Assembly (NCBI RefSeq): GCF_030655195.1
Contig: NZ_JAURWA010000028.1
Span: 1-58,999, forward strand
Length of the DNA stretch: 58,999 nt
Source: Patulibacter sp.
GTDB lineage: Bacteria > Actinomycetota > Thermoleophilia > Solirubrobacterales > Solirubrobacteraceae
Direction of reading: 5' to 3'
The notes under the pieces are model-generated. The model saw only the letters and a list, made by a program, of their open reading frames with translations. It was not told the origin of the DNA and ran no database searches. Of the stretch, positions 1 to 9,122 are shown piece after piece. The number at the start of each line of letters is the position of its first letter. Position 1 is the stretch's first letter. The position numbers and the translations under genes are program-made.

Positions 1-50
1 CGGGCCGCGCGCCCGCCGCCGGCCAGGGCCGCGCGCCCGCCGGCGGACCG
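1..50. repeat. two copies of a 24-bp GC-rich repeat at window edge
   Basis: The segment GGGCCGCGCGCCCGCCG begins at 2 and again at 26, a 24-bp period. It may be the end of a longer array outside the window. No coding region is supported between 1 and 117; the rest of this stretch is GC-rich intergenic sequence upstream of the MerR promoter. Confidence 0.5.
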
Positions 51-117
51 CACGTGGGCCGTCCTCCCGCTGGCCGGGCCCTCCGCGCCGACGGGACGAC
101 CCGCGCATCACCCGTCC

Positions 118-148
118 TTGACCTGGAGCGCGCTCCAGGTCCTACCGT
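118..148 (+). promoter_or_regulatory. MerR-type promoter/operator with 19-bp spacer
   Basis: The -35 box TTGACC (118-123) and -10 box TACCGT (143-148) are separated by 19 bp. A perfect 20-bp palindrome, ACCTGGAGCGCGCTCCAGGT (121-140), fills the spacer. An over-long spacer occupied by a dyad is the hallmark of promoters that MerR-family proteins activate by DNA distortion. The -10 ends 8 nt before the ATG at 157, so the transcript should be leaderless or nearly so. It probably drives both the regulator and the aldo/keto reductase. Confidence 0.85.
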
Positions 149-156
149 GGGTCTCG

Positions 157-593
157 ATGGCCACCGCACCCAGCACCGCCGCACCGCCCCGGTCGCCCGA
201 CCTCGCGACGCACTCCATCGCCGGAGCGGCCCGGGAGACCGGGCTCTCGCCCGACACCCTGCGGTACTACGAGCGCGCGGGCCTGCTGCTGCATCCCGTG
301 GACCGCGCCGCATCGAGCCATCGCCGCTACGACGCGGACGACCTGTACTGGATCCGTCTCGTCACGAAGCTGCGCGGCACCGGCATGCCGATCCGGGCGG
401 TGCGGGAGTACGCCGCGCTCGTCCGGGCCGGTCGCGGCAACGAGGCGGAGCGCCTCGCCCTGCTCGAGGACCACCGGACCCGCGTGCTGCAGCAGCTCGA
501 GGAGACCCGCGCCAACCTGCGGGCCATCGAGCACAAGATCGACGTCTACCGCGACTGCGCCGTCGAGCGCACCGCCGAAGGGACCCCCGCACC

Positions 594-597
<4 letters not shown>
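157..597 (+). CDS. MerR family transcriptional regulator
   Basis: A 146-residue activator of the MerR family. The N-terminal winged helix-turn-helix (about residues 20-90) carries the family pattern [18 protein letters not shown] and a following [11 protein letters not shown] segment, then a dimerisation helix rich in Leu, Glu and Arg. The C-terminal effector part is short, with a single Cys near the end, so it resembles AdhR/NmlR-type members that sense thiol or aldehyde stress rather than metal sensors; that is inference. I chose the ATG at 157 because the promoter -10 ends at 148, which excludes the upstream in-frame TTG at 118. The stop overlaps the next start (ATGA), so it is translationally coupled to the aldo/keto reductase, its likely target. 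Confidence 0.9.
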
Positions 598-1583
<986 letters not shown>

Positions 1584-1590
1584 ATCGGGG

Positions 1591-1902
1591 GAGGCCCGTG
1601 CCAGGACGCCGTCTGGGCCGGTGCCGCCGCGTCCGACGGCGGGGTGACGGCAGACCGGCGCCGCGCGACGCCGGCACGGACCTCCGAGGGCGTGGAGGCC
1701 CGTGCCAGGACCCCGTCCGGGCCGGTGCGGCCGCTTCCGGCGGCGGGGTGACGCAGGCCCCGCCTCGCGCGACGCCGGCACGGACCTCCGAGGGCGTGGA
1801 GGCCCGTGCCAGGACGCCGTCCGGGCCGGTGCCGCCGCTTCCGGCGGCGGGGTGACGCGGGCCCGGCCTCGCGCGAGGCCGGCACGGACCTCTGAGGGGC
1901 TC
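1591..1902. repeat. three tandem 104-bp repeats between convergent genes
   Basis: Imperfect copies start at 1591, 1695 and 1799 (period exactly 104 bp), each opening with GAGGCCCGTGCCAGGAC. The units contain hairpin potential: the third has GCCGCCG-CTTC-CGGCGGC and a perfect 20-nt palindrome at 1863-1882. The array fills the gap between the aldo/keto reductase stop (1583) and the stop of the opposing membrane-protein gene (1901). A role in bidirectional termination is inference. Confidence 0.9.
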
Positions 1903-2650
1903 AGTCCTGCTGGGTCCAGCGGGGGTCGTCGTCGGGGACCGTGGCGACGGGCTCCGCGGGGCCGGCCTCACGCGCCTCGCGCAGCCGGAAGTACAGGGTG
2001 GCCGTCGTCAGCACGTAGATCGTCGACGTGACGGCGCTGATCAGCACCTGGACGAAGTTGCCCGCGGCCTCGCCGATCCCCGCGATCGCGAGACCTCCGA
2101 CGATCGCCGTGGCGATCAGCAGCAGGACCATCAGCACCAGCGTGCCGAAGACGGGCCAGCCCGAGCCGCGGACGAGCTCCTGGCTGCGGCCGAAGGAGGC
2201 GAGGACGCCGGTGCGCTCGAGCACCACGACGGGCGCGACGACCGCCCAGATCGTCAGCAGGATCAGGCCCGGGACGATCAGCAGGACGAAGCCGACGCCG
2301 ATGCCGAGGCCCGCCAGCAGGGACACGAGCAGCAGCGGGCCCGCGACGGGCGAGACCGAGCGGAAGAGCGTGCCGACGGACGGTTCGGTGCCCGGGGGCA
2401 GACCCGCCTCGACGTCGCGGACGAACGTGACGACCATGCCCTGGAAGAACACCGACGTGACCAGCGACACCCCGAGGGCGATCGCCGCGGCGCTCGTGTC
2501 GGCCAGCGCGATGGTGACCATCGCCTGGATCAGGGCGAAGATCAGGGCGACCGGGAAGAGCACCGCGGCGTGCGCGCGGAAGATCTCGATCGCCCGCCCG
2601 ACGACGGCCGTGGGGACGATGGCCGGCTGGGCCACGGGGTTCGGGGTCAT
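1901..2650 (-). CDS. polytopic membrane protein, hypothetical
   Basis: A 249-residue protein with about five to six hydrophobic segments: one near residues 25-50, a pair near 65-90, a Gly/Leu/Val-rich stretch containing LLLVSLLAGLGIGVGFVLLIVPGLILLTIWAVVAPVV split over 115-155, and two more towards 185-225. The C-terminus is polar. It resembles the glycerophosphodiester phosphodiesterase membrane-domain/YciC-like fold proteins common in actinobacteria, but no catalytic residues are seen, so function is unknown. I chose the ATG at 2650 because a GATGAT -10 box (2662-2657) lies 6 nt upstream, the leaderless spacing seen throughout the window. A longer in-frame extension upstream lacks membrane or other recognisable features. 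Confidence 0.75.
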   Translation of the reverse strand: MTPNPVAQPAIVPTAVVGRAIEIFRAHAAVLFPVALIFALIQAMVTIALADTSAAAIALGVSLVTSVFFQGMVVTFVRDVEAGLPPGTEPSVGTLFRSVSPVAGPLLLVSLLAGLGIGVGFVLLIVPGLILLTIWAVVAPVVVLERTGVLASFGRSQELVRGSGWPVFGTLVLMVLLLIATAIVGGLAIAGIGEAAGNFVQVLISAVTSTIYVLTTATLYFRLREAREAGPAEPVATVPDDDPRWTQQD

Positions 2651-2754
2651 GCGGGGATCATCCCGGTCCCGGCGGCGTTCGTCACCCGGGGCCGCCCAGC
2701 GTCCTCCCAGGGTTCCCCCGGGTGGTTCCCACCGGCGAGCGGGAGCCTGCTCCC

Positions 2755-3021
2755 ATGTTCGCAACGACGACCCGGCCCATCGCGATCCCCCAGCCGCACG
2801 CGGCGCCCACGGGTGCACCCCCGGGGCCCGGTGCGGTCCGACGGATCCGCGTCACGCGCCGCACGGTGGTCCGCACGCACCGGACCCGGCGCACCGCCGT
2901 GCTCCCGGCGGCCCGCGCCGACTCCTACCTGGTGCGCCTGCAGCGGCCGACCGGGCAGGGCGTTCCGTCGGTCGTCCGGATCGCGGTCATGGCCCCGCAC
3001 CGCGCGCGGGTGGGCCGGTGA
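2755..3021 (+). CDS. small basic hypothetical protein
   Basis: An 88-residue Arg/Pro/Ala-rich reading frame with no recognised domain. It is divergent from the membrane protein. Support is weak: a GAGCCT box (2743-2748) sits 6 nt before the ATG, fitting the local leaderless pattern, and GGGAGCctGCTCCC (2741-2754) forms a hairpin directly before the start. The composition (many RT and TR dipeptides in the first half) is unlike a folded globular protein, so it may be spurious. Confidence 0.35.
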   Translation: MFATTTRPIAIPQPHAAPTGAPPGPGAVRRIRVTRRTVVRTHRTRRTAVLPAARADSYLVRLQRPTGQGVPSVVRIAVMAPHRARVGR

Positions 3022-3102
3022 CCCTCGGGTCCACCCTGGCGGCGAGGGCGCCGTGACGGCCGCCCGGGCGCACCACCCCGCCGGATCCGGGACGATCCGG
3101 GC

Positions 3103-3639
3103 GTGCCCCGCCGCCCGCTGGCCCTCGTCGGCCTCGCCCTGGCCCTCGCCGCCGTCGGCTGCGGCGACGGCGGCGAGGAGACGTCGCGGGCACCCTCGAC
3201 CGCGACGGAGCGCCGCGCCGCGCAGGACGACGCGCGCCCGACGGGGACGGGCGCGGCGCCGGCCACCACGGCCGCGACCCCCTCGGCCGACGGCGGGTCG
3301 GACGCGAGCCCCGGGGTCGCCTCGACGTCCGCCCCGCCCCGCGGCTGGACGGCGACCTGCCCGACGACGACCCCCTCCGCCCTGGGCTGCGCGGCGGTCC
3401 GCGGCCGGGTCCTGGCGATCCAGTCGCTCGATCCCGACGGGGACGGCGATCTGCACGTCGTCGCGGTCGGGGGCGACGTCACCGGACCGGGCATCACGGT
3501 CTTCGACGTCCGTCCGTCGCTGCGACCCGAGCGCGATCCGCGGAAGGGCGAGTACGTCACGGGTGCGGGCCCGGTCTTCGAGGGCAGCCTGGGGCAGCGT
3601 CAGATCCAGGTCGACCGGTTCCGCGTCTGGCGGCCCTGA
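3103..3639 (+). CDS. putative secreted lipoprotein
   Basis: A 178-residue precursor. The first 20 residues form a lipoprotein signal peptide (Arg-Arg, a hydrophobic Leu/Ala core, then LAAVGC with the lipidated Cys at position 20). A long low-complexity linker rich in Ala, Thr, Ser and Pro follows to about residue 80, as in surface lipoproteins. The last 95 residues contain two Cys (TCPTTTPSALGC) and a small beta-rich domain with LDPDGDGDLHVV. No family is recognised. The GTG start is supported by the signal peptide and by a GACGAT box ending 6 nt upstream. Confidence 0.75.
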   Translation: MPRRPLALVGLALALAAVGCGDGGEETSRAPSTATERRAAQDDARPTGTGAAPATTAATPSADGGSDASPGVASTSAPPRGWTATCPTTTPSALGCAAVRGRVLAIQSLDPDGDGDLHVVAVGGDVTGPGITVFDVRPSLRPERDPRKGEYVTGAGPVFEGSLGQRQIQVDRFRVWRP

Positions 3640-3690
3640 GGTCCGGGCCCCGTCCGTCGGCCGGCGCCTGCGCGTGGGTCGGCTCTCCCA

Positions 3691-3834
3691 CCGCCCGTCA
3701 CGCGGGCCGCCCGCCGCTCCAGCCGCCCGCGTCGCCCGCCGCCCGTCACGCGAGCCGCCCGTCGCTCCAGCCGCCCGCCGCGCCCACCGCCCGTCACGCG
3801 AGCCGCCCGTCACGCCCCCGCCGCCGCCCGACGT
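3691..3834. repeat. three tandem 48-bp repeats between convergent genes
   Basis: Copies start at 3691, 3739 and 3787, each opening with CCGCCCGTCACGCG and containing CCGCCCGYCGCTCCAGCCGCCC-like sequence. The array lies between the lipoprotein stop (3639) and the TetR gene stop (3859). The unit is unrelated in sequence to the 104-bp array at 1591. Confidence 0.85.
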
Positions 3835-3858
3835 CCTCGGAGTGGGCCCCGCGGGCCC

Positions 3859-4542
3859 TCAGTCCCGGGCGGGCTGCGGGCTGAAGCCGGCCATCGCCGC
3901 GGCGAGGCCGTCGGCGTCCAGCGGCGGCGCCGGCAGCGGGGTGCGGACGTCCGGCTGCGCCCGGAGGCCGTCCAGGACGATCGTGAAGAGCCGCCGCCAG
4001 ACCTCGGGGTCGACGCCGCGCGTGTAGTCGACCAGCGCGCCGACCATCAGCTGGATCAGCGGCATGTCGGTGACCGCGGCGTCGGGCCGGAGGCTGCCGT
4101 CGGCCTGGGCGCGCTCCACGAGCCGGCGCACGACCGGCTCGATCCGCTCGCGACCCTCGACGGCGCACCCCGACGACTGCGCCATCCGGTTGCCGAGCAG
4201 CAGCTCCTTCAGCCCTCGGTTCTTGGCCTGGCGCTCCAGCGCGGCCTCGAGGAAGTGCTGCAGCCCCGTCCACGGGTCCTCGATCGCCAGACCCTCCTCG
4301 GCGAGCCCGACGATCCCGTCGATCTGGTCGTCGAAGAGCGCGTCGATCAGCGCCTCCTTGTTGGGGAAGCGCCGGTAGACCGTGCCCACCCCGACCTCGG
4401 CGTGCTGGGCGATCTCGTCGAGGCTCGCGCCCAGACCCCGGTCGGCGAAGACCTCGGCCGCGGCGTCGAGGATGCGCCGCCGGTTGCGCTCGGCGTCGCG
4501 CCGCAGGGGGCGGACGACGGGCTCCTCGGCGGCGGTCTCCAT
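3859..4542 (-). CDS. TetR family transcriptional regulator
   Basis: A 227-residue repressor. The N-terminal helix-turn-helix (about residues 18-65) reads RRRILDAAAEVFADRGLGASLDEIAQHAEVG split across two helices, followed by GTVYRRFPNKEALIDALF, the diagnostic TetR_N end. The C-terminal ligand-binding domain resembles the TetR_C group with RERIEPVVRRLVERAQADGSLR. It is divergent from an MFS exporter, the classic arrangement for a drug-responsive repressor controlling its own pump. A TACGGT box at 4554-4549 ends 6 nt before the ATG, so its mRNA is probably leaderless. Confidence 0.9.
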   Translation of the reverse strand: METAAEEPVVRPLRRDAERNRRRILDAAAEVFADRGLGASLDEIAQHAEVGVGTVYRRFPNKEALIDALFDDQIDGIVGLAEEGLAIEDPWTGLQHFLEAALERQAKNRGLKELLLGNRMAQSSGCAVEGRERIEPVVRRLVERAQADGSLRPDAAVTDMPLIQLMVGALVDYTRGVDPEVWRRLFTIVLDGLRAQPDVRTPLPAPPLDADGLAAAMAGFSPQPARD

Positions 4543-4583
4543 GACACCACCGTAGCGCAGCGGAGTACGCAGAGTGCTCTATG

Positions 4584-4634
4584 CGGAGGCTCACACTCCA
4601 TATGGAGGAGACGCCTCCGTTTGTTTGCTACGGT
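4584..4634. promoter_or_regulatory. large dyad and promoter between TetR and MFS genes
   Basis: A two-part dyad is centred at 4601.5: inner CTCCATATGGAG (4596-4607) and outer arms CGGAGGC (4584-4590) and GCCTCCG (4613-4619) share one centre. Downstream, TGCTACGGT (4626-4634) is an extended -10 for the MFS gene, which puts the dyad over its -35 region. This is the expected place for a TetR repressor. The operator assignment is inference. Confidence 0.65.
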
Positions 4635-4690
4635 CTCCGACGAAGCGCGACCGGCCGACGGTCCGCGCACCCGCCCAAGAAGGACCTCGC

Positions 4691-6190
4691 ATGTCTTCCA
4701 CCCCGGCCGAGACCCCGGTCGATCCACACCACGCCCGCCGCTGGCTGATCCTCGGCGTCCTCGGCATCGCCCAGCTGATGGTGATCCTCGACGCCACGAT
4801 CGTGAACATCGCGCTGCCCTCCGCGCAGAGCGACCTCGGCTTCTCCGACGACAACCGCCAGTGGGTCATCACGGCCTACGCCCTGGCGTTCGGCTCGCTG
4901 CTCCTGCTCGGCGGCAAGATCGGTGACCTGATCGGCCGTAAGCACGTCTTCATCGTCGGGCTCCTGGGCTTCGCGGTCGCCTCCGCCATCGGTGGTGCGG
5001 CGAGCAGCTTCGGCGTCCTCGTCGTCGCCCGCGCCCTGCAGGGCCTCTTCGGCGCGCTGCTGGCCCCCGCGGCGCTCTCGCTGCTGACGACGACCTTCAC
5101 CGACCCCTCCGAGCGCAACAAGGCGTTCGGCGTCTTCGGCGCGATCGCCGGCGTCGGCGGCGGCGTCGGGCTGCTGCTCGGCGGCGTCCTCACGGAGTAC
5201 CTGTCCTGGCGCTGGTGCCTCTACGTGAACCTGTTCTTCGCGATCCCCGCCGCGCTGGGCGCGTTCTCCCTGCTGCACAGCGGCACGCAGCACGGCGCGG
5301 GCCGGCGTCCGAAGCTCGACATCCCCGGCACCGTCGCGGTCACGGGCGGCCTGTTCGCCCTCGTCTACGGCTTCTCGAACGCCGAGACCAACGGCTGGGG
5401 CGACGTCGTCACCGTCGTCATGCTCGCCGCGGCGGTCGTCCTGCTCGTCGCGTTCGTGCTGATCCAGCTGCGCGTGTCCAACCCGCTGCTGCCGATGCGC
5501 GTGGTCCTCGACCGCAACCGCGGCGGCGCGTACCTCGCCTTCGGCATCGTGAGCATGGGGATGTTCGGGATCTTCCTGTTCCTGACCTACTACCTGCAGC
5601 GCACCCTCGGCTTCTCGCCGGTGCAGACGGGCCTCGCGTTCCTGCCGATGAACTTCGCGATCATGGGCACGATCGGCCTGGTCTCGACGCAGATCCTGCC
5701 GCGGGTCGGGCCGCGCCCGCTCGTCGCCGGCGGCATGGCCGCCGCGGCGGTCGCGATGGCCGTCTTCGCGCAGCTGGGCACCGACTCGAGCTACGTCAGC
5801 GGCGTCCTCCCGGGCCTCGTGATCATGGGTGTGGGCATGGGCTGCGTCTTCGCCTCCGCCATGGCGATCGCCACGCTCGGCGTCGACGCCCGGGACGCGG
5901 GCGTCGCCTCGGCGATGGTCAACACGACCCAGCAGGTCGGCGGCTCCATCGGCACCGCGCTGCTCTCGACCCTGTTCGCCAGCGCGGTCTCCGGCTACGC
6001 CACCGACAACGCGGATCGCTTCCAGGGCGCGCAGCTCGCGGCGGAGTCCGCGATGCACGGGTACGTCACCGCGTTCTGGATCGCCTCCGCGATCCTGGCG
6101 GTCGGTGCCGTCGCGACCGGCCTGCTCCTGCGCTCCGGCGTCAGCCGGCTCGCCGACGACCCGACGGGCGCGCCGGTCCTCGCGCACTGA
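4691..6190 (+). CDS. MFS drug efflux transporter, DHA2 (EmrB/QacA) family
   Basis: A 499-residue integral membrane antiporter with about 14 hydrophobic segments, the usual DHA2 number. Family motifs are visible: MVILDATIVNIALPS in the first helix, the loop motif GGKIGDLIGRKHVF near residue 75-90, RALQGLFGALLAPAALSLL, and AIAGVGGGVGLLLGGVLTEY (motif C, antiporter signature). It should export hydrophobic drugs or other toxic small molecules using the proton gradient. It is divergent from a TetR repressor. The start has a ribosome site AAGGA 6 nt upstream. Substrate cannot be predicted. Confidence 0.92.
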   Translation: MSSTPAETPVDPHHARRWLILGVLGIAQLMVILDATIVNIALPSAQSDLGFSDDNRQWVITAYALAFGSLLLLGGKIGDLIGRKHVFIVGLLGFAVASAIGGAASSFGVLVVARALQGLFGALLAPAALSLLTTTFTDPSERNKAFGVFGAIAGVGGGVGLLLGGVLTEYLSWRWCLYVNLFFAIPAALGAFSLLHSGTQHGAGRRPKLDIPGTVAVTGGLFALVYGFSNAETNGWGDVVTVVMLAAAVVLLVAFVLIQLRVSNPLLPMRVVLDRNRGGAYLAFGIVSMGMFGIFLFLTYYLQRTLGFSPVQTGLAFLPMNFAIMGTIGLVSTQILPRVGPRPLVAGGMAAAAVAMAVFAQLGTDSSYVSGVLPGLVIMGVGMGCVFASAMAIATLGVDARDAGVASAMVNTTQQVGGSIGTALLSTLFASAVSGYATDNADRFQGAQLAAESAMHGYVTAFWIASAILAVGAVATGLLLRSGVSRLADDPTGAPVLAH

Positions 6191-6285
6191 CGCGGCGGTG
6201 GGGCGCCACCCGCCCCGCCCCGTGGGCGGCGGCCGGTGTCGCCGCCCCGGTCGGCGCACCACGACGCCGGCCGCGGGGGCCCCGG

Positions 6286-6307
6286 GGGCCGCGAGCGATC
6301 GCGGCCC
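6286..6307. terminator. GC hairpin with GCGA tetraloop
   Basis: A perfect 9-bp stem, GGGCCGCGA/TCGCGGCCC, closes a GNRA-type GCGA tetraloop. It is downstream of the MFS stop (6190) and just before the PlsC promoter. There is no T tract, as is common for actinobacterial terminators. Confidence 0.65.
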
Positions 6308-6347
6308 TCGGCCGTTCCGGAGCGATGCGGCTTGCCATGATGGGCCG

Positions 6348-7112
6348 GTGGCTCCCGCTGACGTCCCGCCCCGCAGATCGCCGACCGTCCGTGAGCGGAT
6401 GACCCCGATGTACCGGGCGGCGATGGCCGCGACCTCGCCGGTCGTCCGCCTGTGGGGTCGGCTCGAGGTCGAGGGCCTCGAGCACGTGCCCGGTGACGGC
6501 CCGGTCCTGATCATCGGCAACCACGACAGCAACTGGGACCCGGTCGCCATCGGCATCGCCGGCCTGCCGAAGCGGCAGATCCGCGCACTCGCCAAGTCGA
6601 CGCTCTGGAAGACGAAGCCGCTCGCGTTCGTGATGAACGGCATGGGGCAGATCCCGGTCCGCCGCGGCCAGAACGACGCGCACGCGCTCGACACCGCGAT
6701 CGAGGAGCTGGCCGCCGGTGCCTGCATCGGCGTCTTCCCCGAGGGCACGATCTCCCGTGGCGGCTACCTGCGGCCCCGCAGCGGCGCCGGACGACTGGCC
6801 CGTGCCGTGCCGGACGCGACGGTCGTCTGCGTGACCGTCGAGGGCACCGTCGACATCGTGCGCTTCCCGCTCCGTCCGCGGATCCGCGTCGCGTTCTTCC
6901 CGCCCCGCGAGGGGCAGCTCGGAGCGACGGAGGAGCCCGGCGACTTCATGGTCCGCGTCGTCGCGGAGATCCGCGAGCGTGCACCGATCGCGATACCGGG
7001 CCGCCGCAAGACCGCCGAGAAGTACCGCCTCGCCCAGGAGCGCCAGGCGGCCGAGGCGCCCGGCGCGGCGGACGAGGTCGCCGCCACCGACCGCGAGACC
7101 GCGTCGTCCTGA
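6348..7112 (+). CDS. 1-acylglycerol-3-phosphate acyltransferase (PlsC family)
   Basis: A 254-residue PlsC/LPLAT acyltransferase, which transfers a fatty acyl chain to lysophosphatidic acid or a related acceptor in phospholipid synthesis at the inner membrane face. Block I, NHDSNWDP (the HX4D catalytic motif, His about 59), and block III, FPEGTISRGG (about residue 130), are intact, and GQIPVRRG is the block II substrate-binding motif. The C-terminal 40 residues are charged and probably disordered. GTG at 6348 is chosen because a CATGAT box (6336-6341) lies 6 nt upstream; ATG at 6399 is the alternative. It is monocistronic. Confidence 0.9.
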   Translation: MAPADVPPRRSPTVRERMTPMYRAAMAATSPVVRLWGRLEVEGLEHVPGDGPVLIIGNHDSNWDPVAIGIAGLPKRQIRALAKSTLWKTKPLAFVMNGMGQIPVRRGQNDAHALDTAIEELAAGACIGVFPEGTISRGGYLRPRSGAGRLARAVPDATVVCVTVEGTVDIVRFPLRPRIRVAFFPPREGQLGATEEPGDFMVRVVAEIRERAPIAIPGRRKTAEKYRLAQERQAAEAPGAADEVAATDRETASS

Positions 7113-7162
7113 GGCACTCCGGGGCGGGACGCTCGCGGGCGAGGTGACGCCGGCGACCGCCT

Positions 7163-7185
7163 GGTCGCGGCGCGCGGCCGCGACC
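7163..7185. terminator. bidirectional hairpin between convergent genes
   Basis: A perfect 9-bp stem, GGTCGCGGC/GCCGCGACC, with a 5-nt loop. It ends 2 nt before the stop of the opposing SDR gene (7187) and follows the PlsC stop (7112). Confidence 0.65.
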
Positions 7186-7186
7186 G

Positions 7187-7816
7187 TCAGCCCGCGTCGC
7201 TGACCACCGGCGCGGCGTGCACGTCGCGGTCGCTCGTCGCCGCGTCGAGCAGGTAGGCCGCGAGCGCGGCTCGGGTGAGGAGCAGGCCGCTCTCCCCGAC
7301 CGGTCCCGTCCGCACGGGGCGGGCGTCGCCCCCGCGCAGCATCGGCAGGCGCGCCAGCGTCCACCGCAGGCCGGACGAGCGGACCGCGTCGGCGGTGCGC
7401 AGGACGTCGCGGCGCGGTCCGGGCGCGACGATCCGCACGGTGCGGACGATCGCGGCCATGCGCAGGTCCCGTCCGTCCGCCGGGTCCGGCGCCGTCGGGG
7501 TGGCGATGGCGACGAGGCGGTCGACGCCGGCGTGACGCATCGCCGCGACGATCCGCTCGGTCCCCTCGCCGATCGGCGTGCCCCGCTGCAGCGGGCTCGG
7601 TCCGAGCGCGCTGATCACGGCGTCCGCACCGGCCACCGCCCGGGCCACGTCGACGTCGTCCGTCAGCGAGCTGCCGATCACCCGGAGCGCCGGGTGGTGC
7701 ACGCCGAGCTTCTGGGGCGAGCGGGCGTGCGCGACGACCTCGTGGCCCTCCGCGAGGGCCGCGCGGACGACGAGCCGGCCGACGGCGCCGGTCGAGCCGA
7801 AGACCGCGATCCTCAT
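7187..7816 (-). CDS. NAD(P)-binding epimerase/NmrA-like protein
   Basis: A 209-residue atypical short-chain dehydrogenase with an N-terminal Rossmann glycine motif, FGSTGAVGRLV (GxxGxxG), and an Arg at the end of the second strand (AHARSP), which favours NADP(H). The DAVISALGPS and VDRLVAIATPT segments are typical of NAD(P)H-binding (PF13460) proteins. The classical Tyr-x3-Lys pair is not apparent, so it may be a redox sensor or a non-catalytic member. It lies 82 nt downstream of the alpha/beta hydrolase on the same strand and may be co-transcribed with it. Confidence 0.8.
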   Translation of the reverse strand: MRIAVFGSTGAVGRLVVRAALAEGHEVVAHARSPQKLGVHHPALRVIGSSLTDDVDVARAVAGADAVISALGPSPLQRGTPIGEGTERIVAAMRHAGVDRLVAIATPTAPDPADGRDLRMAAIVRTVRIVAPGPRRDVLRTADAVRSSGLRWTLARLPMLRGGDARPVRTGPVGESGLLLTRAALAAYLLDAATSDRDVHAAPVVSDAG

Positions 7817-7898
7817 CGGCGCGCCGCCCGCAGGTGCGACCGCCGGCCGACGCGGTCGCCGCGCAGGCGGCGACCGACGATCGCGCCCCCGCAGGTCC

Positions 7899-8705
7899 TC
7901 ACGACCGGGTCCATCCCAGGACCAGCCGCGTCGTCTCGTCGGGCTGGTCCCAGTGCGGGAAGTGCCCGCACTTCTCGATCCACGTGAGGTCGGCGTCGGG
8001 GAACGCGGCCTGCGCACGGGGCGCCTGGCTCGCGAACGTGACGCGGTCCTGCCGGCCCCAGACCAGGTGGATCGGTCCGCGCGCCTGGCCGGCGGGCAGA
8101 CCGGCCTGCAGCGGGCCGTGCCACAGCGCGTCGAGCGTGTCGGTGAAGCCGGGGGAGGCCGCGAACTGCCGCAGCTCCTTCGCGACCAGCTCCTGCGGCA
8201 GCGCCCACGGCCGGGCCGAGAACTGGGCGAGCAGCGCCGTCCGCGTCACGGGGTTGCCGGTCAGCGTGGGCAACGCCTTCTGCAGGCCGACGACGAGCTT
8301 GAACGACGCGGCGACGGAGACCCCGAAGAGCGACCGCTGGCGCGTGCTCCAGAACCCGCCCGGGTCGAGCGCGATCGCGGTGCCGACGCGACCGCGCCGG
8401 GCCAGTTCGAGCACCAGGCGCGCACCGAGCGACGAGCCGACGACATCGACCCCGTCGAGGTCGTGCGCGTCGAGGAACGCCTCGAGGCGGTCGGCGATCG
8501 CGTCGACGGTGACCGCGCCTGCGAGCTCGGGCGCCTCGCCGTGGCCCGGCAGGTCGGGACTGATCACGTCGTGCTCGGCCTGCAGCGCGGGGAGGATCGG
8601 GTCGAACGAGTCCCGGTTGCCCCCGAGGCCGTGGATCATCAGGAGTGGCGAGCCGGAGCCCCCGCGCTTGAACGGGAGGGTGGGGGCGGTCTGCGTGCTG
8701 GACAT
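7899..8705 (-). CDS. alpha/beta hydrolase
   Basis: A 268-residue alpha/beta-hydrolase-fold enzyme. The oxyanion segment is HGLGGNRDSF (about residue 25), the nucleophile elbow VVGSSLGARL gives Ser at about residue 95 in a GxSxG motif, and the general base His is in EKCGHFPHWDQP near the C-terminus (about 250), with the acid Asp just before in PDADLTWI. It is probably an esterase or haloperoxidase-like hydrolase; the substrate is not predictable. The next gene on this strand, an NAD-binding protein, follows after 82 nt. Confidence 0.88.
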   Translation of the reverse strand: MSSTQTAPTLPFKRGGSGSPLLMIHGLGGNRDSFDPILPALQAEHDVISPDLPGHGEAPELAGAVTVDAIADRLEAFLDAHDLDGVDVVGSSLGARLVLELARRGRVGTAIALDPGGFWSTRQRSLFGVSVAASFKLVVGLQKALPTLTGNPVTRTALLAQFSARPWALPQELVAKELRQFAASPGFTDTLDALWHGPLQAGLPAGQARGPIHLVWGRQDRVTFASQAPRAQAAFPDADLTWIEKCGHFPHWDQPDETTRLVLGWTRS

Positions 8706-8780
8706 GGTGCTCGTTCCGTGGGGGACGTCGTGACGAGTACGGGCGCGGGCCGCGCGCGGACGCGTCGACCCGCCGGTCGG

Positions 8781-9050
8781 TCAGCCCGTCGGCAGCTGAC
8801 CGGAGCGCACGCGCGCGGCCATCTCCTTGGACTCCGCGCGGTACACCTCGCCGTCGGCAAGCTCGAGGACCGGCAGCTTGCTCTGGCCGGAGATCGCCTC
8901 GACCTTCGGGCGCTTGCCCTTGCCCCAGCCCTGCTTGACGATCTCGTAGTCGATGCCCTGGGCGTCGAGCTCCTTCTGCACGACCCAGCAGGCGTCGAGG
9001 TTGGTGTGCAGGAACGTGTAGTTGCAGCGGTGGAGCTTCACTTTGGCCAT
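8781..9050 (-). CDS. glutaredoxin/GST N-terminal-like thioredoxin-fold protein
   Basis: An 89-residue single-domain thioredoxin-fold protein. The N-terminal strand is followed by KLHRCNYTF, where the usual CxxC redox motif is reduced to one Cys (position 9). KLPVLELADGEVYRAESKEM contains the cis-Pro and the downstream Glu-Ser that bind glutathione in GST N-terminal domains. Actinobacteria usually lack glutathione, so the thiol partner is unknown. The ATG at 9050 is preferred because TACGGT (9063-9058) sits 7 nt upstream. Confidence 0.78.
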   Translation of the reverse strand: MAKVKLHRCNYTFLHTNLDACWVVQKELDAQGIDYEIVKQGWGKGKRPKVEAISGQSKLPVLELADGEVYRAESKEMAARVRSGQLPTG

Positions 9051-9122
9051 GCGGGTCACCGTACCCGCCGTGTCGACCCCGCACCGGCGTCCGGCCCGCA
9101 CCCCGGCGGTCGGCGACGTCGG

